In this document: piece after piece, positions 7,817-14,872 of the stretch | How the letters are laid out: every line of letters starts with the position of its first letter | How positions within the stretch are numbered: the stretch's first letter is position 1 | DNA from: PFL42 sp964492235 | Lineage (GTDB): Bacteria > Chloroflexota > Anaerolineae > Anaerolineales > E44-bin32 | Reading direction: 5' to 3' | DNA length: 20,825 bases | Assembly (NCBI GenBank): GCA_964492235.1 | Contig: CAZBJQ010000036.1 | Coordinates: forward strand, 1-20,825 | Notes under the pieces: generated by a model | Databases searched by the model: none | The model's input: the letters and a program-made list of their open reading frames with translations, nothing else | What the model was told of the DNA's origin: nothing | Made by a program: the position numbers and the translations under genes

Positions 7817-8569
7817 TCAGCCAACGCGCTCGGCATCGCGACCGTAGATGTCCTTGAATTTCCGGTCGTCGATTTCCGTGGGCAACCCTTCGAAAACGAG
7901 CTGTCCCTCATTGAGCGCGATGACCCGGTCCGCATACCGATGGACCAGATCGAGGAAGTGCAGGCTGCAGAGCACGGTCACGCCGTCCTGCTTGTTGATT
8001 TCCTCCAGGTGCTTCATGATGCTGTGGGCCAAGACTGGATCGAGGCTGGCGACCGGCTCGTCTGCCAGGATCATTTCAGGGTCCTGCATCAGGGCCCGGG
8101 CGATGCCGACACGTTGTTGCTGGCCGCCACTCAGCTCGTCGGCGCGCTGATGGGCCTTGTCGGCGATCCCGACGCGTTCCAACTGCCGCATCGCCTTCTC
8201 GACGTCTACCCGGGGAAAGCGGTTCATCAGGCTCCAGGCCGGATTGACATAGCCCAGGCGACCGGCAAGCACATTGGTGAGCACGGAGGAGCGGTGCACC
8301 AGGTTGAAATGCTGGAAGACCATGCCGAACCTGCGGCGGATCCGGCGCATCTCCTCCGGCGTGGCAGCGGTGATATCCTCGCCGTTCCAGATAATCTTGC
8401 CATCCGTCGGCTCGACCAGCCGATTGATGCAGCGCAGCAGGGTGGACTTGCCGGAACCGCTCAGGCCGATGATCGCCAGGAACTGCCCGTTTGGCACCTC
8501 GAAGCTGACCCGGTCGAGAGCTTTGACCCCGCCCTCGTAGATCTTGGTTAGGTTGACTACCTGCAGCAT
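7817..8569 (-). CDS. phnC: Phosphonate-type ABC transporter ATP-binding protein PhnC
   Basis: A 250-residue ABC ATPase that energises the PhnE permease from the cytoplasmic side. Walker A is GLSGSGKST (35-43), the signature LSGGQQQRVGIARAL begins at 146, Walker B with the catalytic Glu is MILADEP (166-172), and the switch His is H204 (CSLHFLDL). The stretch RIRRRFGMVFQHFNLVHRSS is characteristic of PhnC. Length is normal. It is the second gene of phnD-phnC-phnE, separated from phnD by 126 bases holding a strong hairpin. A GGGAAG ribosome-binding site lies just upstream. Confidence 0.95.
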   Translation of the reverse strand: MLQVVNLTKIYEGGVKALDRVSFEVPNGQFLAIIGLSGSGKSTLLRCINRLVEPTDGKIIWNGEDITAATPEEMRRIRRRFGMVFQHFNLVHRSSVLTNVLAGRLGYVNPAWSLMNRFPRVDVEKAMRQLERVGIADKAHQRADELSGGQQQRVGIARALMQDPEMILADEPVASLDPVLAHSIMKHLEEINKQDGVTVLCSLHFLDLVHRYADRVIALNEGQLVFEGLPTEIDDRKFKDIYGRDAERVG

Positions 8570-8652
8570 GGTTGGCTTCCCGAGGATGACTTAGACGGAG
8601 CCGCAGGGCGCACGCCCGGATTGTTCAGACTGAAATTGGATGAATGAGTGCA

Positions 8653-8683
8653 AATTCGGGCAGGGTTTTCCCCTGCCCGAATT
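8653..8683 (-). terminator. 13-bp hairpin between phnD and phnC
   Basis: AATTCGGGCAGGG (8653-8665) and CCCTGCCCGAATT (8671-8683) are perfect complements around a 5-base loop. It lies 12 bases after the phnD stop on the minus strand. Only a short TTT at the foot of the stem follows in the mRNA, so it may act as a weak terminator, or as a 3' stabiliser that raises PhnD output over PhnC and PhnE. Many binding-protein operons have such an element between the binding-protein gene and the membrane genes. Confidence 0.65.
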
Positions 8684-8695
8684 GTGTGGACCGCG

Positions 8696-9796
8696 TTAGT
8701 CAAGTGTCTCGATGGTGACGCCGGCGGATGCAACCATCAGGCGGACAAAGTCGTAGTCCGCGTCGGTCGCGGGTTCAATGCCAGACCAGCCGTAGAAGTC
8801 CTCGCTGCCGATCGAAGTATCCCAGGCTTCGGTCTCGGCGAAGGCCACCAGGGCTGCCTCGATCTCAGCGCGCACATCGGCCGGGAATTCCGGAGCGAAG
8901 GACATGGTGTCGTTCGGGATGTCGGGCGAGAGCGAGAGGATGCGGACCTTCTGGACGACATCCGGGAACTCCTCGCGGATATTCGCCCTGGCATCTAGGA
9001 CGCGGTAGCCTTCGCACAGCAGCTGGCTCTTGTCGTCGTTCAGGGCGCAGGAGTTGACATCTACCGGGACCTCTGGATCCATGCCCCGATCCCAGGCTGT
9101 CCCACCTTCTGGGATCGCGTAGGGGCTGTAGAAGGCGGTGGCGAAGTCGGCTTCGCCGGTATAGACGGCACGCACGGCCTGCGGGTGGCCCCCGGCTTCG
9201 AGCGTTTCACCGGGTGTGACGCCGGCCTCGTCGAACATCACCTTGGGGACCAGGTACCCAGAGGTCGAGCCGGCATCCGGATAGGCCCACTTCTTCCCTT
9301 CCAGGTCCTCAAGGGCCTGGAGGTCGCTGTCGCGCCCAACGACGAACATCGTCCAGTACACACCCCAGCCACGGCGGACGGCCCGGAAGGCCACATCCAC
9401 GCCGCACAGGTCATTGGCCAGGACGTAGCCGAAGGCGGGGATGAAGCCGATGGTGTCGGTCGGAGAGGCGCACATCTCCTCGATGGTTGCGGCGTAAGAC
9501 GTCGGCACGCTCACTTCGAAGGTCATGCCGGTGGCCTCGTTCAACGCCTGGGCCATCACCTCACCGCCGGTGGTGATGACGGTGGCGTCGACCGACGGCA
9601 CGAAGAGCACCTTGATCGGGTGGTCGGCGGTTCCGATCACTGGGGCCGGTTCAGCCGTCGGGGCTTCGGTCGGCGGGACGGCGGTCGGCTCGGGGGGAGC
9701 CTCGGTGGGCGCCTCGGTCGGCGCGGCGCAGGCGCCAAGAGCCAGAGCCAGAACGACCATCAAGCTCATGGCTAGGATGAAGGGTTTCCTACTCAT
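8696..9796 (-). CDS. phnD: Phosphonate-type ABC transporter substrate-binding lipoprotein PhnD
   Basis: A 366-residue binding protein that delivers its ligand to PhnE. The signal peptide has a hydrophobic core (LMVVLALALG) and a lipobox LGAC with Cys23, so it is expected to be a membrane-anchored lipoprotein. A low-complexity Thr/Pro/Glu/Ala tether occupies residues 24-52. The PhnD fold follows: IKVLFVPSVDATVITTGGEV, then TIGFIPAFGYVLAND, GKKWAYPDAGSTSGYLVPK and EADFATAFYSPYA, all typical of PhnD/PtxB-like proteins. A strong GAGGAGG-type ribosome-binding site (9806-9813) supports the start. It is first in its operon and divergent from folC. The ligand cannot be read from the sequence. Confidence 0.95.
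   Translation of the reverse strand: MSRKPFILAMSLMVVLALALGACAAPTEAPTEAPPEPTAVPPTEAPTAEPAPVIGTADHPIKVLFVPSVDATVITTGGEVMAQALNEATGMTFEVSVPTSYAATIEEMCASPTDTIGFIPAFGYVLANDLCGVDVAFRAVRRGWGVYWTMFVVGRDSDLQALEDLEGKKWAYPDAGSTSGYLVPKVMFDEAGVTPGETLEAGGHPQAVRAVYTGEADFATAFYSPYAIPEGGTAWDRGMDPEVPVDVNSCALNDDKSQLLCEGYRVLDARANIREEFPDVVQKVRILSLSPDIPNDTMSFAPEFPADVRAEIEAALVAFAETEAWDTSIGSEDFYGWSGIEPATDADYDFVRLMVASAGVTIETLD
9641..9727 (-). repeat. Low-complexity Pro/Thr/Glu tether of PhnD
   Basis: Imperfect repeats of a PTEAP-like unit (PTEAPTEAPPEPTAVPPTEAP) follow the lipidated cysteine. They are expected to hold the binding domain away from the membrane. The repetitive DNA may vary in length between strains by slippage. 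Confidence 0.7.
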
Positions 9797-9805
9797 GGTG
9801 CGTGT

Positions 9806-9813
9806 TCCTCCTC
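9806..9813 (-). promoter_or_regulatory. Ribosome-binding site of phnD
   Basis: The mRNA reads GAGGAGGA, ending 9 bases before the phnD ATG. A 22-base pyrimidine tract (plus-strand purines, 9824-9846) lies just upstream of it. Confidence 0.75.
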
Positions 9814-9854
9814 ACTGTGGGTTGGGAAAGAAAGGGAGAGAAAGGCGGATCGTC

Positions 9855-9886
9855 AGGACCGTTGTATCGGCTCGGTGCCACCTCCT
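9855..9886 (-). other. Bulged stem-loop in the phnD leader, T-box antiterminator-like
   Basis: In the phnD leader RNA, AGGA and CCG (5' side) pair with CGG and UCCU (3' side), with a 7-base bulge GGUGGCA only on the 5' strand and an 11-base loop. The 10-base string GGUGGCACCG matches the core of T-box antiterminators. No T-box stem I or competing terminator is seen, and the room upstream is short, so a true T-box is unlikely. It may be another leader structure or chance. Confidence 0.25.
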
Positions 9887-9909
9887 TTCTGGCTTGCGGG
9901 GATGCACCC

Positions 9910-9938
9910 ATCATATCGCAAATGCAGTCCGGCCGCAA
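9910..9938 (-). promoter_or_regulatory. Candidate promoter of phnDCE
   Basis: Minus-strand TTGCGG (-35, 9933-9938), a 17-base spacer and TATGAT (-10, 9910-9915). Transcription would begin near 9903 and give a leader of about 107 bases. No Pho-box-like direct repeats were recognised beside it. Confidence 0.5.
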
Positions 9939-9950
9939 ACTGGGCGGGAC

Positions 9951-9979
9951 TTGTCGCCCCCGAGACCGGGCGTTACAAT
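9951..9979 (+). promoter_or_regulatory. Candidate promoter of folC-lon
   Basis: TTGTCG (-35, 9951-9956), a 17-base spacer and TACAAT (-10, 9974-9979). The predicted transcription start (about 9986) is only a few bases before the folC ATG at 9989. The message would be leaderless or nearly so, consistent with the absence of a Shine-Dalgarno sequence there. Confidence 0.55.
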
Positions 9980-9988
9980 CCTCAGCCT

Positions 9989-11386
9989 ATGCCTCGCACC
10001 TACGAGCAAGCCCTGTCCTACCTGTACAGCTTTGTCGACTATAGCGCCGAGCGGAGCTACCGCTACTCGCCGGATGTGTTCGATCTGTCCCGAGTGCGCC
10101 TGCTCTTGGAGCGACTCGGCAATCCGCACGAATGCTACCGCAGCTTTCACGTCGCCGGGACCAAGGGTAAGGGTTCGGTCTCTTCTTTCATCGCCTCCGC
10201 CCTGCGCCAGGCCGGATACCGGACCGCGTTCTATAGCTCGCCGCACCTGGTCGATTTCAACGAGCGGATTCAGATCGACGGGGACTCGATCACCGGACAC
10301 GATCTGGCCGCCCTGGTCGACGAGCTCGAACCGGTCGTCTCTCAGGTCCCCGAGCTGACGATGTACGAGATCGTAACGGTCCTGGCCTTCCTTCACTTCG
10401 CCCGTCAGAAGGTGGAGTGCGCTGTCATCGAGGTGGGGCTGGGAGGCCGGCTGGACGCCACCAATGTTCTCCGGCCGGTGGTTTCCGTGATCACCTCCCT
10501 CTCCTATGACCACACCCATTTGCTGGGAGACCGCCTTTCCGACATCGCCGGAGAGAAGGCCGGGATCATCAAGCCGGGAGTTCCCATCGTTCTGGCGCCC
10601 CAGCAGCATGAGGCCGAGCACGTCGTTGCACGCATCGCGCAGGAGCGGGGCTCGCCGCTGGTTCGCGTCGGCAAGGACTGGCTGTTTGCGCCCGGCGTGC
10701 ATGCGTTGACCGGCCAGTCGCTGTACATCTGGCCGTCTCACGAACAAGACCAGATGGATGCCTTTGTCGAGTCTGGCGGCGGACTGGAATGGGTGCCCCC
10801 CCGCTACGAGATCCCGCTGCTGGGCTACCATCAGGTGACCAACTGCGCTGTGGCCTATGCGGCCCTGCAAGTTGCGCGCTCGGCGGGACTTCAGGTTTCG
10901 GAGGCAGCGATTCGCACGGGTTTCGCCCGGACTGTCTGGCCGGGGCGCTTCCAGGTGCTGTCCCAGGACCCGATCGTGATCGTGGATGCTGCCCACAACC
11001 GTGACTCGGCCCTCAAGCTGCGCATCGCCCTCGACGACTACTTCCCCGGGCAGTTTGTGACCATGGTGTTCGGGGCCTCCGTCGACAAGGACCTGACCGG
11101 GATGTTCGATGAGTTGTTGCCGCGAGTGGCACGCCTCATCGCTACCCAGGCAGAGCACCCGCGCGCGGCGGAGGTGGCGGACCTGGCGGCGCTGGCACAC
11201 GGACATGGGACACGGGTGGAGACGGTTGTGCCGGTACGCCAGGCAATCGGTCGGGGGTTGCAGATCCAGCGACCGGATGAAGTGCTTCTGGTGACCGGCA
11301 GCCTGTTCGTGGTGGGAGAGGCGTTGCGCTACTGGCAGTTTCTCGGACGTCCGGTGGCGGCGGCTCAGGCCGAGGTTTCCGCATGA
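9989..11386 (+). CDS. folC: Bifunctional folylpolyglutamate/dihydrofolate synthase
   Basis: A 465-residue Mur-ligase-family enzyme that adds glutamate to (dihydro)folates, retaining them in the cell and completing dihydrofolate synthesis. The ATP loop is HVAGTKGKGS (54-63), followed by SSPHLVDFNERI (83-94), VGLGGRLDATN (149-159), SYDHTHLLG and DIAGEKAGIIKPGVP. The later VDAAHNRDS belongs to the C-terminal domain. The frame is open back to 9875, but that extension is not FolC-like and would run through the -35 and -10 boxes, so I use the ATG at 9989. Its stop overlaps the lon start (ATGA). Confidence 0.95.
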   Translation: MPRTYEQALSYLYSFVDYSAERSYRYSPDVFDLSRVRLLLERLGNPHECYRSFHVAGTKGKGSVSSFIASALRQAGYRTAFYSSPHLVDFNERIQIDGDSITGHDLAALVDELEPVVSQVPELTMYEIVTVLAFLHFARQKVECAVIEVGLGGRLDATNVLRPVVSVITSLSYDHTHLLGDRLSDIAGEKAGIIKPGVPIVLAPQQHEAEHVVARIAQERGSPLVRVGKDWLFAPGVHALTGQSLYIWPSHEQDQMDAFVESGGGLEWVPPRYEIPLLGYHQVTNCAVAYAALQVARSAGLQVSEAAIRTGFARTVWPGRFQVLSQDPIVIVDAAHNRDSALKLRIALDDYFPGQFVTMVFGASVDKDLTGMFDELLPRVARLIATQAEHPRAAEVADLAALAHGHGTRVETVVPVRQAIGRGLQIQRPDEVLLVTGSLFVVGEALRYWQFLGRPVAAAQAEVSA

Positions 11387-13866
11387 GCCGGGCCAATGCG
11401 CGTTGGCAGCAGATGCCCGACGTCGGCGAGGGCATGGGCCGACGGATGGAGGAGCTGTACGACATCGAAGATGCAGCCCTAGACGTCGCCGGCTTGATGG
11501 AATGCGCTGTCCTGCCACTGCGCGACGCAGTCCTCTATCCGAACATGGTTACCCCGCTGTTTGTCAACCACGATCCCACCCTGCTGGCGGTGGAATCCAG
11601 TTCGCGAGCCGGCAAGACCATGATCGCCGTCGCCCAGCGGGACGCCGATGTCGACAATCCAGCCCAGGATGACCTGTACAGCGTCGCCACCGAGGTCGCT
11701 GTCGGGCGGTTGATGCATCTTCCCGACGGATCGACCTCCGTGCTGACTCAAGGCAGACGGCGCGTTGAGATCGTTGAGTACACGCGCACCGAGCCGTTCC
11801 TGACCGCGCGTGCCCGCCTGGTAGAAACCTCGGCCGAGCGCAGCAAGGAAACGGTGGCCCTGATGCGGGCCGTGCTGACGCTGTTCGAGAAGTGCGTTCA
11901 GCTCAACCGCACGCTTCCCGAGGAAGCCTACCTTTATGCCTCGAACATCGATGATCCAGGCTGGCTGGGCGACCTAATCGCCTCGGCGCTCGAGTTGAGC
12001 ATATCGGAGAGGCAGGCGATACTCGAGACTCTCGATCCGGTGACCCGGCTGCAACGCATCAGCGTGCTGCTCGGCGGCGAGCTGGACGTGCTCGAACTCG
12101 AAGACCGAATTCACAATCAGGTGCAAAGCGAGGTCGACCGCTCGCAGCGGGAGATGTACCTGCGGGAGCAGATGCGGGCGATTCAGACCGAGCTGGGCGA
12201 AGGCGACGTGTGGGCACAAGAGATCGCCGACCTGCGCGAGCTTGTTAACCACCTTTCGCTGCCGGAAGAAGTTCAGGCCAGGGCGCTCAAGGAGATCCAG
12301 CGCCTGACCCAGATGCCGGCGATGTCGCCCGAAGTCGGCATCATTCGTACCTACATCGACTGGCTGGTCGAGCTTCCGTGGAGCGAGGCAACCGCCGACA
12401 ACCTCGACGTGCGTCATGCCAAGGAGGTCCTGGATCGCGACCACTACGGCCTGCGAGACGCCAAGGACCGGATCCTGGAGTACATCGCCGTGCGCGGCCT
12501 GGCTGGAGACAAGCAGCGCCAGCCGATCCTGTGCTTCATCGGGCCTCCCGGGACGGGCAAGACGTCTATCGGACGCTCGATCGCTGAGGCTCTCGGGCGC
12601 AAATTCATCCGGATCTCGCTGGGCGGCATCCGAGACGAAGCTGAGATCCGCGGCCATCGCCGAACGTATATCGGGGCGCTACCGGGCCGGATCCTTCAGG
12701 CCATGCGCCGGGCGGCGAGCGTAAATCCGCTCTTCATGCTGGATGAGATCGACAAGCTGGGACACGACTACCGCGGCGACCCGTCCTCGGCGCTGCTAGA
12801 GGTCCTCGATCCCGAGCAGAACCATGCGTTCTCCGATCACTACCTGGAGCTGCCGTACGACTTGTCCAGGGTCTTGTTCGTGACGACGGCCAACAATCCG
12901 GGTACGATCCCTGCGGCGTTGCTCGACCGGATGGAGATCATTGAGTTCCCAGGCTACATCGAAGAAGAGAAGCTGGCCATCGCCAGAGAGTTCCTTGTGC
13001 CCCGGCAGATGGAGCAGAACGGTTTGGGCGACGGCAAGCTTGCCATCTCGGATGTCGCCGTCCGGACAATCATCCGAGAGTACACCTGGGAAGCCGGCGT
13101 CCGCAATCTCGAACGGGAATTGGGAAAGACTTGCCGGCGCATAGTCCGCCGGATGGCGGAGGGGAAGCGGATTCCTCAGCGGGTTACCCCGTCGATGATT
13201 CCCAGACTGCTCGGCCCGCCTGAGATCAGCCCTCACGAGAAGGAAAAGGAGAACCAGATCGGAACATCGACCGGTCTGGCATGGACCGAGAACGGCGGCG
13301 AGGCCATGGCAGTTGAAGTGCTGCTGGTGGACGGGAAAGGCAGCCTGCAGGTCACAGGGCAAGTCGGGGAGGTGATGCAGGAATCGGCCCAGGCAGCGTT
13401 GAGCTACATCAAGTCAAGGGCGCGCCAGCTTCACATCCGGCCGGAGCTGTTCGAGAAGCGGGACATCCATATCCACATTCCTGAGGGGGCGATTCCCAAG
13501 GATGGGCCGAGCGCGGGGATCACTATCGCCACCTCCCTGGCGTCGGCGCTCACCGGCCGGGCGGTCGATCATGAGGTCGGCCTGAGCGGGGAGATCACGC
13601 TGCGTGGGCGCGTTCTTCCGGTGGGGGGTGTGCGCGAGAAGGTGATGGCCGCCTACCGCCTGAAGCTGAGCAAGGTCATCCTGCCCAGGCTGAACCAGAA
13701 GGACCTGACCGAGGTTCCGAAGAATGCCCGTCAGGCGATGGACATCCGCCTGGTCGATCACATGGACGATGTGCTGTCGCTTGCGTTGTCCCCGGAAGTG
13801 GTGAAACCCCCACGCTTACGAACCAGGCCTACCAAGCCACGCACCGCGGCCCCGCCGCATCCTTGA
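11383..13866 (+). CDS. lon: ATP-dependent Lon protease
   Basis: An 827-residue LonA that degrades misfolded and regulatory proteins in the cytoplasm. The N-terminal substrate-recognition domain runs from about 40 to 250. The AAA+ module has Walker A GPPGTGKTS (387-395) and Walker B FMLDEID (451-457). The protease domain carries catalytic Ser710 in PKDGPSAG and Lys753 in GGVREKV; the 43-residue gap equals that in Escherichia coli Lon (679/722). The ATG overlaps the folC stop by 4 bases, and GAGG at 11372-11375 serves as ribosome-binding site. About 40 residues precede the conserved N-domain start (CAVLPLRDAVLYP), and a Pro/Arg-rich tail of about 20 residues closes the protein. Both ends are likely flexible. 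Confidence 0.97.
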   Translation: MSRANARWQQMPDVGEGMGRRMEELYDIEDAALDVAGLMECAVLPLRDAVLYPNMVTPLFVNHDPTLLAVESSSRAGKTMIAVAQRDADVDNPAQDDLYSVATEVAVGRLMHLPDGSTSVLTQGRRRVEIVEYTRTEPFLTARARLVETSAERSKETVALMRAVLTLFEKCVQLNRTLPEEAYLYASNIDDPGWLGDLIASALELSISERQAILETLDPVTRLQRISVLLGGELDVLELEDRIHNQVQSEVDRSQREMYLREQMRAIQTELGEGDVWAQEIADLRELVNHLSLPEEVQARALKEIQRLTQMPAMSPEVGIIRTYIDWLVELPWSEATADNLDVRHAKEVLDRDHYGLRDAKDRILEYIAVRGLAGDKQRQPILCFIGPPGTGKTSIGRSIAEALGRKFIRISLGGIRDEAEIRGHRRTYIGALPGRILQAMRRAASVNPLFMLDEIDKLGHDYRGDPSSALLEVLDPEQNHAFSDHYLELPYDLSRVLFVTTANNPGTIPAALLDRMEIIEFPGYIEEEKLAIAREFLVPRQMEQNGLGDGKLAISDVAVRTIIREYTWEAGVRNLERELGKTCRRIVRRMAEGKRIPQRVTPSMIPRLLGPPEISPHEKEKENQIGTSTGLAWTENGGEAMAVEVLLVDGKGSLQVTGQVGEVMQESAQAALSYIKSRARQLHIRPELFEKRDIHIHIPEGAIPKDGPSAGITIATSLASALTGRAVDHEVGLSGEITLRGRVLPVGGVREKVMAAYRLKLSKVILPRLNQKDLTEVPKNARQAMDIRLVDHMDDVLSLALSPEVVKPPRLRTRPTKPRTAAPPHP

Positions 13867-13875
13867 TGCTTGCCG

Positions 13876-13895
13876 CTGGCCCGGATGCAGGCCAG
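13876..13895 (+). other. Short inverted repeat after lon
   Basis: CTGGCC and GGCCAG form a 6-bp stem with an 8-base loop in the 55-base gap between lon and the next gene. No T-run follows, so it is not a convincing terminator; read-through into the next gene is likely. Confidence 0.3.
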
Positions 13896-13912
13896 ATGGC
13901 CCCCAGGAGAAG

Positions 13913-13917
13913 GGAGG
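13913..13917 (+). promoter_or_regulatory. Ribosome-binding site that points to a CTG start
   Basis: GGAGG, within AGGGAGGAG, ends 4 bases before CTG at 13922. No in-frame ATG, GTG or TTG lies between it and the end of the encoded signal peptide core, which supports CTG as the initiator. Confidence 0.6.
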
Positions 13918-13921
13918 AGCG

Positions 13922-14821
13922 CTGAAGCCTTCCAGGGTAGCCCGCCTGCTGCTGGCGTTGGCCGTATGCACCAGCGCCGCGGGCTTCTCCTGCACGCGTG
14001 CGCCCGTCCGCGATCCACTGTCGCCGATCTGGCCACAAGCGCCAGCCTCCGATGCCTCCGATTCGGTGGTTGGCCCGCCGCCACTATCGCCTGACGTCGA
14101 CTACGCCGTCGTGCTTGTGCCGGGGGGCGAGTACCTGCCCGTGCGTGAGCAGGCCGGCTCCTCAGGCAACGAGGTAGCGCACCTGGCGTCCGATCAACGT
14201 TCCGTACGTGTCACCGGCAAGACCAGCCAGCTGGGAAGCTCGCGTTGGGTAGAGATCCAACTGCCGGGGGGTGGCCATGGCTGGGTACCGGCGCTCAACC
14301 TGACCGAGTCCCATCCGGCCGGGGAGGCCTGCTCGGACCCGCGGGTGATTGACGCCATCCAGCGCCTGCTGACCGCCGGGGAGGCGAACGATGCGGCCCT
14401 GCTTCGGGGCGCGGTCAGCCCGTGGCATGGCCTGGCGATTCGGCTGGATGCCCGTGGCGGTGAACTCCAGTTTGCGCCCGACGCCCTGGAGTTGCTGTTC
14501 CAGACCAGCCAGCCGGTAGATTGGTTGATTCGGGCGGAAAGCGGCATCGCCACGTCGGGTGTGTTCCAGCAAGATATCCTGCACCCGCTCTCGGATGCCG
14601 TGGGCCGGGACAGTCCAGCCTGTTCGATCATCCCAGCGGGGAGGACGGCCGTGGAGCCCCTGTGGCCGGATGAATACGCTAACTTCAACTTCCTCGCCTT
14701 CCACACCGCAGCCGATCCTACGGGATCGGAGTTTGGCTGGCACACCTGGGTGATCGGGGTCGAGTACGCCGGGGGTGAGCCGTATGTGGGCGTAATCATC
14801 CGCTATCAGGGTGAGATCTAG
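13922..14821 (+). CDS. Secreted SH3-like domain protein, probable lipoprotein
   Basis: A 299-residue exported protein of unknown role. Read from CTG at 13922 it begins KPSRVAR followed by the hydrophobic LLLALAVCTSAAG and then FSC, so Cys24 is a possible lipidation site, though Phe at -2 departs from the best lipobox. The first TTG in frame (13958) would cut the signal peptide in half. A Pro/Ser-rich spacer leads to a bacterial SH3-like domain at about 60-127 (YLPVREQAGSSGNEV and GGGHGWVPALNLTES). A second region (about 137-299) is unrecognised, with VIDAIQRLL near its start and WHTWVIGVEYAGG near its end. Position after lon suggests co-transcription. The domain assignment is moderate; the substrate or partner is not known. 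Confidence 0.8.
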   Translation: MKPSRVARLLLALAVCTSAAGFSCTRAPVRDPLSPIWPQAPASDASDSVVGPPPLSPDVDYAVVLVPGGEYLPVREQAGSSGNEVAHLASDQRSVRVTGKTSQLGSSRWVEIQLPGGGHGWVPALNLTESHPAGEACSDPRVIDAIQRLLTAGEANDAALLRGAVSPWHGLAIRLDARGGELQFAPDALELLFQTSQPVDWLIRAESGIATSGVFQQDILHPLSDAVGRDSPACSIIPAGRTAVEPLWPDEYANFNFLAFHTAADPTGSEFGWHTWVIGVEYAGGEPYVGVIIRYQGEI

Positions 14822-14872
14822 CCAGACGGCGCCCCCGGGTGACGGAGGCTTGGACCAGTGCAGCCCTCGTCC

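Noticed and set aside
9641..9727. Repetitive DNA considered as a possible CRISPR or tandem-repeat element
   Set aside because: It encodes the in-frame Pro/Thr/Glu tether of PhnD and has no spacer structure.
9875..9988. N-terminal extension of FolC from a GTG or TTG upstream
   Set aside because: The added residues do not resemble FolC, and the region contains the promoter boxes for folC and the leader of phnD.
9911..11518. A 535-codon open frame on the minus strand across folC and the start of lon
   Set aside because: It is antisense to two well-identified genes and carries no domain or ribosome-binding site of its own.
14822..14872. Possible bidirectional terminator between the SH3-protein gene and mfd
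   Set aside because: No stable stem followed by a T-run was found on either strand in the 51-base gap.
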